NCBI RefSeq assembly: GCF_001274725.1
Contig: NZ_LGUF01000007.1
Coordinates: 35,620-99,619, forward strand
DNA: 64,000 nucleotides
Source: Sporosarcina globispora
GTDB lineage: Bacteria > Bacillota > Bacilli > Bacillales > Cytobacillaceae
Reading direction: 5' to 3'
Shown: one piece after another, positions 17,097 through 25,088 of the stretch
How positions within the stretch are numbered: position 1 is the first letter of the stretch
Layout of the letters: every line of letters starts with the position of its first letter
Notes under the pieces: generated by a model
What the model was told of the DNA's origin: nothing
Database searches by the model: none
What the model saw: only the letters and a program-made list of their open reading frames with translations
Translations under genes and position numbers: made by a program

Positions 17097-17921
17097 CTAT
17101 ATTATGGGATCGTTTGGCTCTGCAGCACGTTCGTGCATCTCGGTATTTGTGTGAAATATCCCTTCCTGGGTACGAGGATACATTTCTTTCACAAACTGCT
17201 TATCCATTTCCGATAAGGTTCTATTCCAACCGACCTCATAATCGCCTAACGTAAGGCTGTTTGGGATCGCATATAACATTATCGACTTTTTATCAAAAGA
17301 AGTAAAATTCGTAATCGATCTGCTGTAATGTCTAAATAAGTTCTGATCAACTTGTTGTTTAGTCCAATTATTTGGAGGACCTTGGTAATATCGATAAACA
17401 GCTTCTTTGTCCCACGGTATGTTTGTTGTAGGGTTTTGATGCTCATGAATACAGCCTAACGCATGGCCAAATTCATGCAAAACAACACGAGAGTATTCCT
17501 CTTCGGACGAATCTGATGTTAACCAGCCATAATTCATCGTTGGCTCATTTTTATCCTCAATCGATAAACAATCTGTTCCAAGGTAAGACCATGAACCTTT
17601 ATCTTTAAATGAAATTCGAATTTCTGCATCTGGATCGTTTCCGAAAATAAATTTAATATTTGCATATTTTTCCCACTCATGTGCATACTTTTCTACTTTT
17701 TCTTGCACGTCAGGAGCGCCATCTAAAAAGCGGACTCGTAATTTCCGTCCAGGCTCCCACTTCTTAAATTTCATGAGTGCCATTTCAAATATTTCTGGTA
17801 AAGCATGCATCTCTTCCCTCATATCATTTGCTGGGTTTTCCTTAACGGCTTTCTCATAGGCTTCTTTACTCTTTTCTTCAGGAAGCAACTTTAGTGTACA
17901 AATTTTAATATCCTGATTCAT
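17097..17921 (-). CDS. Metzincin zinc metalloprotease (astacin/matrixin-like)
   Basis: A 274-residue protein from ATG 17921 (AAAGGAGT 7 nt upstream; an in-frame ATG 45 nt earlier lacks a ribosome binding site). The zinc site HEFGHALGCIHEHQNP gives ligands His149, His153 and His159 with catalytic Glu150, and the Met-turn is SIMLY. The first ~55 residues are a charged helical region with no signal peptide, so the enzyme seems to be cytoplasmic or released by lysis. Its upstream neighbour on the same strand, 116 bp away, is a V8-like protease, and the convergent gene is the protease-nuclease fusion. Confidence 0.85.
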   Translation of the reverse strand: MNQDIKICTLKLLPEEKSKEAYEKAVKENPANDMREEMHALPEIFEMALMKFKKWEPGRKLRVRFLDGAPDVQEKVEKYAHEWEKYANIKFIFGNDPDAEIRISFKDKGSWSYLGTDCLSIEDKNEPTMNYGWLTSDSSEEEYSRVVLHEFGHALGCIHEHQNPTTNIPWDKEAVYRYYQGPPNNWTKQQVDQNLFRHYSRSITNFTSFDKKSIMLYAIPNSLTLGDYEVGWNRTLSEMDKQFVKEMYPRTQEGIFHTNTEMHERAAEPNDPII

Positions 17922-18081
17922 TAAGAAGACTCCTTTCTTATTGAAAGTTTGGAAACGTATTTCCAATTTTTAACCTTCCCATAATAACTTTTAATATGCT
18001 TGATGGGTCTAAAAAGAAAATTTTCTGTTTTAAGAATTCTTAATCATTTTAGAAGAATAAATCTTAACATCCTCGCTGGGA

Positions 18082-19053
18082 CTAATCCTCAACATTTGGA
18101 ATTTGGTCAGCAAATTCAGTTGTTCTCGTACAGTCTTCTCCTCCTCCACCAGTAGTAGGAAATACCATTGAAATGTTACAGCTGCCATATCTTACGAAGT
18201 CAGTCTCTCCACGAACTAAAATCCCTTCCACTTCATGACTATCGCTGTTGAAGACAGGTGAACCAGAATTTCCGCCATAAGTGTCCAGATTGGCAACAAA
18301 AACAGCTTCTTGGTCATTATTACGAACACTCGCCCCTCCTGCATACTTAGTAGGAATTCCTACAGGATGTCCGATGACGTGCACAGCTTGATTATCTGCA
18401 ATTTTGCCTGACCTTCGAATTTTAACAGAAGGATGATTGGTCACTTGCCTGTCCAGTTGGACCAACGCCCAATCGGGTCCAGATCCCTCCTCCTTACGCC
18501 CAACTAGTCTTAATCCTTTATATATTTCAGTATTGTTGATTACATTAGGTGCCGTAGAAGCATTAATCATTCGATACCCGAAAACAAATCGAATGTCCGT
18601 TACATTATCTGCATTCACACAATGTCCAGCTGTTGCGATCATATCCAGTGCTACGAGAAACCCAGAACAGAACGCACCCATTGGTTGTTCACGAAACTTT
18701 TCATTTTCGCACAAATTACGCGATGTGCCAAAATTTCTTGTCTTAATCGTGGATGTTCCATTTCCATTATCGACAATGTCATCGGTCTCGAAAAGAGCAA
18801 CAACGCTGTTTGCATCATTGAGAATAGCTTGATCGGTTACCTGAAACATATCCATACGGTCGTCTGTTCCATAAATGACTTTTTGTTTACCAGCGATTGT
18901 CTCAATGATCTCGTTCGTAGAATAACGACTTAGGTCCTCATGTCCTACTCTCTCGGGAGCCGCAAAAGATTCTTGTTTAGACTCTCTAGATTTTACTTCT
19001 TCCAATAATTCTTCAATTGAGAAATCCTCTAGTTTTTTTTGTTGTGTCATCAT
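18082..19053 (-). CDS. V8/trypsin-like serine protease (S1B type)
   Basis: A 323-residue protein (the second Met is an equally good start after AAAGGAAAG). A charged N-terminal ~60 residues (DFSIEELLEEVKSRES) is followed by the catalytic domain: TAGHCV (His144), PDWALVQLD (Asp194) and GGNSGSPVF (Ser263). Several Cys residues may pair. There is no signal peptide, unusual for this family. The N-terminal segment could be a propeptide or a docking region. It lies upstream of the metzincin gene in the same direction; together they could be expressed as a unit. Confidence 0.85.
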   Translation of the reverse strand: MMTQQKKLEDFSIEELLEEVKSRESKQESFAAPERVGHEDLSRYSTNEIIETIAGKQKVIYGTDDRMDMFQVTDQAILNDANSVVALFETDDIVDNGNGTSTIKTRNFGTSRNLCENEKFREQPMGAFCSGFLVALDMIATAGHCVNADNVTDIRFVFGYRMINASTAPNVINNTEIYKGLRLVGRKEEGSGPDWALVQLDRQVTNHPSVKIRRSGKIADNQAVHVIGHPVGIPTKYAGGASVRNNDQEAVFVANLDTYGGNSGSPVFNSDSHEVEGILVRGETDFVRYGSCNISMVFPTTGGGGEDCTRTTEFADQIPNVED

Positions 19054-19718
19054 ATCTTTCCTTTCTGTTATGAGAAAATAATTGATACATAAAGTATTTT
19101 CTCCATTGACAACCTCTATATTCTTATTTGGATTCTTTCATTTTTTCGTCCTTTAATGAATCAGAATCGTTAAAGGCCTTTTCATCTGCCAATTTGGACT
19201 GCCTTAAAAGGTTTCATTTTTTATAAAATTTCCCTTAATGAATATACTAGTTTTAGAAAGATGTGCTTATGATCAAACTGATCTTAGGGAGTGTTTTTTA
19301 TGATCGAAAACAAAACCATCTCTGGGCAGGTCCTGGAGGTATGATGGAATGATAAATAATAACAAACAACAGCTGATTATAGAACATTAAATATTGGTAC
19401 ACCATTCTAATGCTTACCAGAGAAAGGGACCAAAATCTCTATTATTTTTCAAGAATCTGGCCCTTTTCTGGAACAACCTTTATTGACATTAAACATCTAA
19501 TTCTTGATTTTTGGATTTGTTTTCCATAGTTGCCCTTCATTCCTCGAATCGTTTCCAGACCACATTTATCATATGGGACAGTTATTCAAAATAGAATAAG
19601 GCCCTGCATGCTTACTTTACACACCGGCCGGACAACCCGCTAAAGAAAATGCAGGATGTTAAGTTAAATATTCTTCTTCATTTCTAATGTTCCTTGTTCC
19701 GCTTCATTTTTTACGTAA
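19054..19718. other. Intergenic region at the right end of the accessory region
   Basis: No gene is supported. It includes the promoter side of the leftward serine protease, a 14-codon frame after GGGAGTG at about 19300, an imperfect hairpin at about 19421-19482 (AGAAAGGGACC / GGCCCTTTTCT), and the 30-bp repeat at 19569-19598. Confidence 0.4.
19569..19598 (-). repeat. 30-bp inverted repeat, right copy
   Basis: TCATATGGGACAGTTATT followed by CAAAATAGAATA; the reverse complement of 7322-7351 with one mismatch. The pair faces outward around 12.3 kb holding the LGFP, DUF1036-B and protease/nuclease genes. Confidence 0.75.
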
Positions 19719-19751
19719 AAAATGAAGCTGCCAATATGACAGCTTCATTTT
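19719..19751 (-). terminator. Terminator of the MFS gene
   Basis: An AAAATGAAGCTG / CAGCTTCATTTT stem with the T run extending on the minus strand. The left arm can also pair with 19701-19710 (GCTTCATTTTTT ... AAAAAATGAAGC), giving a second, mutually exclusive hairpin. Confidence 0.75.
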
Positions 19752-19761
19752 AAAAGATATC

Positions 19762-21006
19762 TTACGATTCACTCAGCGCCGGTTTTCCCGCTTCAAGAAG
19801 CACCTGGTCCCGTCCTAATATGACCGCTAATAGGATAATAAATGCCCCAGTCCCAACAAGAAGCCATTCAACGGCAATGATATCGGCGATTGGGCCAAAT
19901 ATCAGCATGCCAATCGGCATCATCGAGGTTGAGATCATCCCCATGACACCAAACACCCTGCCTAAATAATTCTCTTCGATTTTTTCCTGAAGCAATACGG
20001 TAGTTGGTGTGTTGAATATTGGCATGGCAACTCCGAATAAGGCCATGAACACTAAGTAGATCCAGAAAACTGGAACGATGCCAAGTGCCAGGGTGCAAAT
20101 CCCCATGATGAGGCTGGCGAGGGTCATGGTTTTAATTTTATTCGGGTAGCCTCCCCAGGAAGCAATGATTCCGCCTCCAACCATCATGCCGACTGAAAAA
20201 GCAATTTCAATGGCAGTCAGCTTCCACACATCCCCGCCAAAGGTGCGGGTAACCTGCAGGGGCGTCAAAAAGGCCGCCGGCGCCATCAGTACGAAGAAGA
20301 CCGCAAAGAACAGGAAGAATTTCTTCAGAAAAGGCGTGCTGTTTACATATTGCAGACCTTCTTTAAAGTCGCTGAAGTAGCTCGTTTCCTGTTTGGCTGA
20401 TGCCTTTTCGTGCACTGCGATTTTGACAAAAGACATCAGGGTGACAATGGCAATCGCTGCTGTGATGACATCGATGAAAAAGATGATCTCAAGTGATGCC
20501 ATTGCGATTAAAGCGGCACTGACCATTGGGGAAACAAACATGATTACAGCCTGTATACTTCCATTTGCCCCATTCACCTTTGTCAGCTTATCCTTCGGGA
20601 CAATCTGCGGCAGTATCGCTCCGACAGCAGGAGTCTGAACCCCTGTTCCAAGCGCACGAATCGCTGCCATGGCAAACAGCAGCCAAATGGATTCATATCC
20701 CATTAAAAAGAGGATAGCGAGAATCAGTGTTGAAAAGGCAATAAGGCCATCTGCTAAAATAATCAGCATTTTCCGGTTGTACCGATCTGCCCAGACACCC
20801 GCAACCGGTGATAGAAAGAAGGTTGGAATAAACCCGCAAATAATGTAGAGCGTCATCATCAAACCAGATTCTGTCGTTAACGTAATATGCCACATAATGG
20901 CATATTGAACAAGGGACGATCCAAAAAGCGAGATCGTCTGGCTGCTCAAAAAGAGAATAATATTCTTCAGCCAATTCTCCTTCAGATTAGAATTCACTGT
21001 ATTCAT
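19762..21006 (-). CDS. MFS efflux transporter, macrolide-efflux type
   Basis: A 414-residue protein with about 12 membrane segments and the MFS loop 2-3 motif GVWADRYNRK. The N-terminus (NIILFLSSQTISLFGSSLVQYAIMWHI) and overall length match the MefA-like branch of drug/proton antiporters. Substrate specificity cannot be read from the sequence. It is a single-gene unit ending at a strong terminator and facing the TerC gene tail. Confidence 0.8.
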   Translation of the reverse strand: MNTVNSNLKENWLKNIILFLSSQTISLFGSSLVQYAIMWHITLTTESGLMMTLYIICGFIPTFFLSPVAGVWADRYNRKMLIILADGLIAFSTLILAILFLMGYESIWLLFAMAAIRALGTGVQTPAVGAILPQIVPKDKLTKVNGANGSIQAVIMFVSPMVSAALIAMASLEIIFFIDVITAAIAIVTLMSFVKIAVHEKASAKQETSYFSDFKEGLQYVNSTPFLKKFFLFFAVFFVLMAPAAFLTPLQVTRTFGGDVWKLTAIEIAFSVGMMVGGGIIASWGGYPNKIKTMTLASLIMGICTLALGIVPVFWIYLVFMALFGVAMPIFNTPTTVLLQEKIEENYLGRVFGVMGMISTSMMPIGMLIFGPIADIIAVEWLLVGTGAFIILLAVILGRDQVLLEAGKPALSES

Positions 21007-21342
21007 TGACTAATCACTCATTTCTATATATTTTATAAAAACAAGCTTTGCCTATATTCATTTGATCCATCCGCTATATACTTATTCTATTTCAAAAGAC
21101 AGCAAAAAAGAGGAGAAATTCATCCCCTCTTTAAAATAACCGTTAAATTTAGGTTTCCTTAAATAGACAGACCAATCCCGATGCTCTGAACATAGGCAGA
21201 GCCTTCAAACGTATTCAATTAACGATTGAAAAGCGGGTTTCTTAATCTCATTGATGCTGTCAAAAGGAAAACCTCCATTTCATTATAATTACATTTATCA
21301 TACCAGTGCAGACCTGTTCATGCAATAAATTTCATCTTAAAA
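21007..21342. other. Intergenic region with a possible frameshifted small gene
   Basis: A hairpin AAAGAGG / CCTCTTT is at about 21109-21133. On the minus strand around 21159-21275 two adjacent frames read DSINEIKKPAFQSLIEYV and EGSAYVQSIGIGLSI, which join if one T is removed, after a GGAGG. This looks like a small gene broken by one base. I do not recognise it. Confidence 0.3.
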
Positions 21343-21370
21343 AATGCGTTAATCCGAAGATTAACGCATT
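21343..21370 (-). terminator. Terminator of the TerC gene
   Basis: An AATGCGTTAAT / ATTAACGCATT 11-bp stem followed by TTTTTT on the minus strand. Confidence 0.85.
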
Positions 21371-21375
21371 CCTCT

Positions 21376-22146
21376 TTATAAGGCTTCTTCCTCCATTTGC
21401 TTTTTCGGCGCAAACCACCCAAACAGCGCAATGGCCACCAATACACCATAGAAGACCAGTGTCCAGCCTGTACTATGGGGAAAATGATGATCCAGGACAC
21501 CGATATCCTCATGGGCAAGCGTAATGACAGCAAGTTTGACACCAACCCAGGCGACAATCGCATAAGCGGTTGTTTCCAATGCCGGCCGTTCGGCAAGCAG
21601 CTTTACAAACCAGGTAGCAGCAAACTTAATCAGGATCAGTCCGGCAATTCCGCCAAGCACGACCACAATAAACTGTCCGCCATCCATGCCTCCGAAATCG
21701 TCGAGCGGTGAATCCGGCAAACCTAGGGCCAGCGCCACAGCTGCAAGAATCGAATCGATAGCAAAGGCCAGATCGGCTAATGCGATTTTCCCTACTGTAG
21801 GCCAAAATCCTTTCCCTGCTGCTTCTTCCTTCACATCCTCACGAATATTTTCATTTTCTTTTCCGAACTTGGCCTTAATGACATGCTTTAATCCAAGATA
21901 CAGAAGATAGGCAGCTCCGATGGCCTGGATCTGCCAGACATTCGCGATAAACGATATGGCAAAAAGCGCACCAAATCGGAAAGCGAATGCCATAATGATT
22001 CCATAATTGATCGCCTTTCTCTTCTGATCTTCCGGTAAATGCTTGGCAATGACGGCGAGGACAAGGGCGTTGTCAGCCGACAGCAAGCCTTCCAATCCAA
22101 TTAATATCAATAATGCCCAGGCATACTCGAGCCAAATCGACTCCAT
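21376..22146 (-). CDS. TerC family integral membrane protein
   Basis: A 256-residue protein from ATG 22146 (GGAGTG upstream; eight extra codons before it lack a ribosome binding site). Membrane segments carry the family signatures EGLLSADNALVLA and DLAFAIDSILAAVAL, with conserved acidic residues in the membrane, and a charged cytoplasmic loop KFGKENENIREDVKEE lies between them. TerC proteins in Bacillus (YkoY/YceF type) export metal ions such as Mn2+ to load secreted enzymes, so this is probably a metal exporter. No yybP-ykoY riboswitch is visible upstream. Confidence 0.88.
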   Translation of the reverse strand: MESIWLEYAWALLILIGLEGLLSADNALVLAVIAKHLPEDQKRKAINYGIIMAFAFRFGALFAISFIANVWQIQAIGAAYLLYLGLKHVIKAKFGKENENIREDVKEEAAGKGFWPTVGKIALADLAFAIDSILAAVALALGLPDSPLDDFGGMDGGQFIVVVLGGIAGLILIKFAATWFVKLLAERPALETTAYAIVAWVGVKLAVITLAHEDIGVLDHHFPHSTGWTLVFYGVLVAIALFGWFAPKKQMEEEAL

Positions 22147-22279
22147 CCGCCTCACTCCTTTCAGCAGCAATCATGTTGTTCATTGATTTGATAACTATAG
22201 ATTCCCCAAAAATTGCAGAAGGAAACCTTAAAAATATATATTAAAATAGCGTCCTTTATACTGACGCCAGAAGAAAAAA

Positions 22280-22423
22280 TTAATTATTCAAATCAAAAAG
22301 CCCCGGAGCATGCTTATTCGGCATATCAGGCATTTCAGGAATAGGGCAGACTTTTGGAGGCAACTGCAAGGTCTCCGCCATTTCTGCTTGATGTTGTCCC
22401 CTGAAAGAAGGCTGAATACTCAC
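22280..22423 (-). CDS. Small Pro/Met-rich protein
   Basis: A 47-residue frame starting at GTG 22423 reads SIQPSFRGQHQAEMAETLQL, then PPKVCPIPEMPDMPNKHAPG. AAAAGG lies just upstream and overlaps the start, so the precise start is uncertain. It has no membrane segment. It lies between TerC and the SMR pair, oriented like TerC. Family unrecognised; the clean codon pattern suggests a real gene. Confidence 0.4.
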   Translation of the reverse strand: MSIQPSFRGQHQAEMAETLQLPPKVCPIPEMPDMPNKHAPGLFDLNN

Positions 22424-22657
22424 CTTTTAACTAAATACACTTGTCAGGTTAACTAATACCATTATAGCTATAACCACATACATGCTTATTACAAATTTCA
22501 TCGTCCATCACGCTTAAAATAAGCAGTCGGCTTAAGTTTCTGCAAAATATTACGCCATATAGTGGTTTCAATTTTTTTCATTCATATACTTGGCAAAAGG
22601 AGCCTTCGAGAAGGTACAATAAATTGAATCCATTCGGAGAAGAAACGGGGAGGCTTT

Positions 22658-22981
22658 ATGAATGCCTATATACTATTAGCATTAGCTATCATAAGTGAAG
22701 TGTTTGGCAGTTCCATGCTCAAAGCAACAAACGGATTTAAGAAACTCCTGCCATCACTTGGCGTAATCATTGGATATGCTGTCGCTTTTTACGCGCTATC
22801 TTTATCGTTAAAAACGCTGCCGCTTGGTGTGGCATATGCGATCTGGGCTGGCCTCGGGACCGTGCTGACTGCCTTTGTCGGGATTACCGTCTATAAAGAG
22901 AATGTAAACGGCAAAAAAATTCTGGGTTTGGCTTTAATAGTTGGAGGAGTAATCTTATTGAATAGCGGCGGAGGCCATTAA
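22658..22981 (+). CDS. ebrA: SMR multidrug efflux subunit A
   Basis: A 107-residue, four-helix small multidrug resistance protein behind GGGGAGG. The essential membrane Glu is in LAIISEVFGSSMLK, and the third-helix signature reads GVAYAIWAGLGTV. Next to a second SMR gene with 1 nt between them, it matches the two-subunit EbrAB-type pumps, which assemble as antiparallel heterodimers exporting cationic dyes and disinfectants by proton exchange. It could equally be a YkkCD-like guanidinium exporter, but no guanidine riboswitch is visible. Confidence 0.8.
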   Translation: MNAYILLALAIISEVFGSSMLKATNGFKKLLPSLGVIIGYAVAFYALSLSLKTLPLGVAYAIWAGLGTVLTAFVGITVYKENVNGKKILGLALIVGGVILLNSGGGH

Positions 22982-22982
22982 T

Positions 22983-23330
22983 ATGAGGGGATATTTGTAT
23001 TTAACCATTTCAATCGCGGGAGAGATTTTTGCCACCACCATGCTCAAGCTGTCTGATGGATTTACTGTGCTGCTTCCATCTGCAGGAGTCGTGTTTGGCT
23101 ATGCCCTTTCATTTTATTGCTTATCATTATGTCTTAAAACTGTTCCATTGAGTTTGGCTTATGCCATTTGGTCAGGAGCAGGAACAGCGTTAACTGCGTT
23201 AATCGGCGCCATTATTTGGGGAGAAGCATTTAGCAGCCTCAAGATACTGGGAATCTTACTGATTATCGGCGGAATAATCGTATTGAATTCTTCCAGCAAT
23301 ACAGAGACGGTAAAAGAGCCTTCACGCTAG
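22983..23330 (+). CDS. ebrB: SMR multidrug efflux subunit B
   Basis: A 115-residue SMR protein, one base after its partner's stop and so probably translationally coupled. It keeps the membrane Glu in IAGEIFATTMLKL and SLAYAIWSGAGTA. The C-terminal tail is about 10 residues longer than in subunit A, as in EbrB. It is expected to act with the upstream subunit as an obligate pair. Confidence 0.8.
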   Translation: MRGYLYLTISIAGEIFATTMLKLSDGFTVLLPSAGVVFGYALSFYCLSLCLKTVPLSLAYAIWSGAGTALTALIGAIIWGEAFSSLKILGILLIIGGIIVLNSSSNTETVKEPSR

Positions 23331-23381
23331 AGCTCTTGTCTGATTCCATGACTTATCTTCATTTATGCCTTCCTATATTGA

Positions 23382-24218
23382 CTAATTCTTCAATGCCCTC
23401 AGTGTTTTATCCCGAATCTGAACACGGTTGACATAGTCCTTTGCAACAAGTTCTGTGTACAGTAAGTCAAAGAGCAGGAATAGCGGCAGCGTTGGAGAGA
23501 TGTTCTGGCCCATATGCATACTGCTTTTACTCATAACCAGAAGTGAAAGATCTGCCAACTGGGAGAGTTCAGATGTTTTCTCACTTGTGATGGCAAGGAC
23601 GGCCGCACCTTGCTGCTTGGCAATTTTAATTGCGTCGATGACTTCTTTTGTTCCCCCTGAAACAGAAATGCCAATAACAAGACTGCTGCCTGTGCTTAAC
23701 GCAGCATCCATCACTGCTTGATGAGGATCTGTAATCGACTCAACCTGGATCCCAATCCGAAAAAATTTCCATTTGAACTCTTGTGCAGCAATCCCGGAGT
23801 TGCCAATGCCGTATACATGTACTTTCTCTGCATCCGTTAAAAGGGAAACCGCTTGCTGAATATCAAAATAAGTCATTTTCCGAAAAGTCGTTTCGATAAT
23901 TTCCAAATGGTTTTGATAGAGATTGGAAAAATAATCGATCTCTTTTATATCACTGGACGCTGTCGGTTTGTTTCTTAAATCGATATATCTTTTTAATTCG
24001 TGCTTGAATTCATTAAACCCCGAAAAAGAAATTTTCTGACAGAAGCGGGTAATCGTAGCCGGGGAGATATGAATTTTTTTAGCAATTTGATTAATTGATA
24101 GCTGGCTGATTTCATCAGGATTTTCGATAATATATTTTGCTAATTCTGACTCCGAGCTTGTGAATTTTTCCATGGTGCAGGCTATGCCATGAAGGAGGTT
24201 CTCACCAAGATATTCCAT
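23382..24218 (-). CDS. RpiR/MurR family transcriptional regulator
   Basis: A 278-residue protein. The N-terminal HTH_6 domain (LSINQIAKKIHISPATITRF) is followed by a SIS domain (~residues 120-250, GIGNSGIAAQEF and ISVSGGTKEVIDAI) that binds phosphosugars. It is the last gene of the leftward PTS-nanE-rpiR run and is therefore a likely sensor of an amino-sugar phosphate such as ManNAc-6-P or GlcNAc-6-P, controlling this locus. The dyad at 26878-26903 is a candidate target. Confidence 0.88.
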   Translation of the reverse strand: MEYLGENLLHGIACTMEKFTSSESELAKYIIENPDEISQLSINQIAKKIHISPATITRFCQKISFSGFNEFKHELKRYIDLRNKPTASSDIKEIDYFSNLYQNHLEIIETTFRKMTYFDIQQAVSLLTDAEKVHVYGIGNSGIAAQEFKWKFFRIGIQVESITDPHQAVMDAALSTGSSLVIGISVSGGTKEVIDAIKIAKQQGAAVLAITSEKTSELSQLADLSLLVMSKSSMHMGQNISPTLPLFLLFDLLYTELVAKDYVNRVQIRDKTLRALKN

Positions 24219-24324
24219 ATTCTTTCTCCTCTTTTAGATATTCCATAGGTTCATTATACAAGATGATAGCCTTATTTTTATTCAAAGAGCAAAAAACTAT
24301 GAAATATAGCTCCATAAAGCAAAA

Positions 24325-24366
24325 AGCTGAAAACAGCCCAGTCAAAAGCCTGAGTTATTTTCAGCT
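24325..24366 (-). terminator. Terminator after nanE
   Basis: AGCTGAAAA pairs with TTTTCAGCT, with an internal CAGGCTTTTGACTGGGCTG extension, and T5 on the minus strand. It separates nanE from the rpiR gene, so rpiR may depend on read-through or its own promoter. Confidence 0.6.
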
Positions 24367-24371
24367 AATCC

Positions 24372-25064
24372 TTATTTTTGCATTGCATCTACAAATCTTT
24401 TGGTAATGATCTGCGGTCTCGTAATCGCGCTGCCTGCCACAACCGAGTGAACATGAATATCCAGCACAGAGCGGGCAATTTCCGGTGTGGACACATTTCC
24501 TTCCGCTATAACCTTTGCATGCTTCACTTCTTTGACGATTTGTTTGATCACGGCGTAGTCATGATCATCGATTTTCAAGCCTTTTGTTTCTTCTGTATAA
24601 CCGTATAATGTTGGCGCCACAATATCAAATCCCAGCTCATCGGCAAAAATGGCTTCTTCCACTGAAGAGACATCCGCCATCAGCAGAATATGGGGATACT
24701 TTAATCTTACGTACTGATAAAACAATTCTAGATTCTTGCCGTCCGGCCGAATTCGGTTCGTTGCATCTGTCGCAATGATTTCGGCACCCGTCTCTGCTAA
24801 CGCATCGATCTCTTTCATGGTTGGTGTAATAAAGACAGGATTGTCCTTGTACACCTGTTTGATGATGCCGATCACAGGAAGATCGACCTGTTCTTTTATT
24901 TCCTTAATATCAGAGACGGAGTTGGCCCGAATGCCAACAGCCCCGCCCTCCTTTGCAGCCAATGCCATACGTCCCATAATGAACGGGCTATGAAGCGGTT
25001 CCCCTTCTAAAGCCTGGCAGGAAACGATTAGTCCATTTTTGATCTGTTCCAGCACTTGATGCAT
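24372..25064 (-). CDS. nanE: N-acetylmannosamine-6-phosphate 2-epimerase
   Basis: A 230-residue TIM-barrel enzyme converting ManNAc-6-P to GlcNAc-6-P. Recognisable blocks are GLIVSCQALEGEPLHSP, VGIRANSVSDIKEIK, VIGIIKQVY, ATDATNR, LLMADVSS and VIAEGNVSTPE. It lies 24 bp downstream of the PTS permease gene and feeds its product to NagA/NagB encoded divergently. With no other sialic acid genes in view, uptake of ManNAc or GlcNAc by the PTS is the probable source. Confidence 0.93.
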   Translation of the reverse strand: MHQVLEQIKNGLIVSCQALEGEPLHSPFIMGRMALAAKEGGAVGIRANSVSDIKEIKEQVDLPVIGIIKQVYKDNPVFITPTMKEIDALAETGAEIIATDATNRIRPDGKNLELFYQYVRLKYPHILLMADVSSVEEAIFADELGFDIVAPTLYGYTEETKGLKIDDHDYAVIKQIVKEVKHAKVIAEGNVSTPEIARSVLDIHVHSVVAGSAITRPQIITKRFVDAMQK

Positions 25065-25088
25065 TTAAAAACACGTCCTTATTATTTA

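Noticed and set aside
22147-22279. yybP-ykoY manganese riboswitch upstream of TerC
   Set aside because: Such riboswitches often precede TerC genes, but the conserved core and loop sequences are not visible here.
22430-22657. Guanidine-I riboswitch ahead of the SMR pair
   Set aside because: The conserved ykkC core is not present, so the pair was called EbrAB-like rather than a guanidinium exporter.
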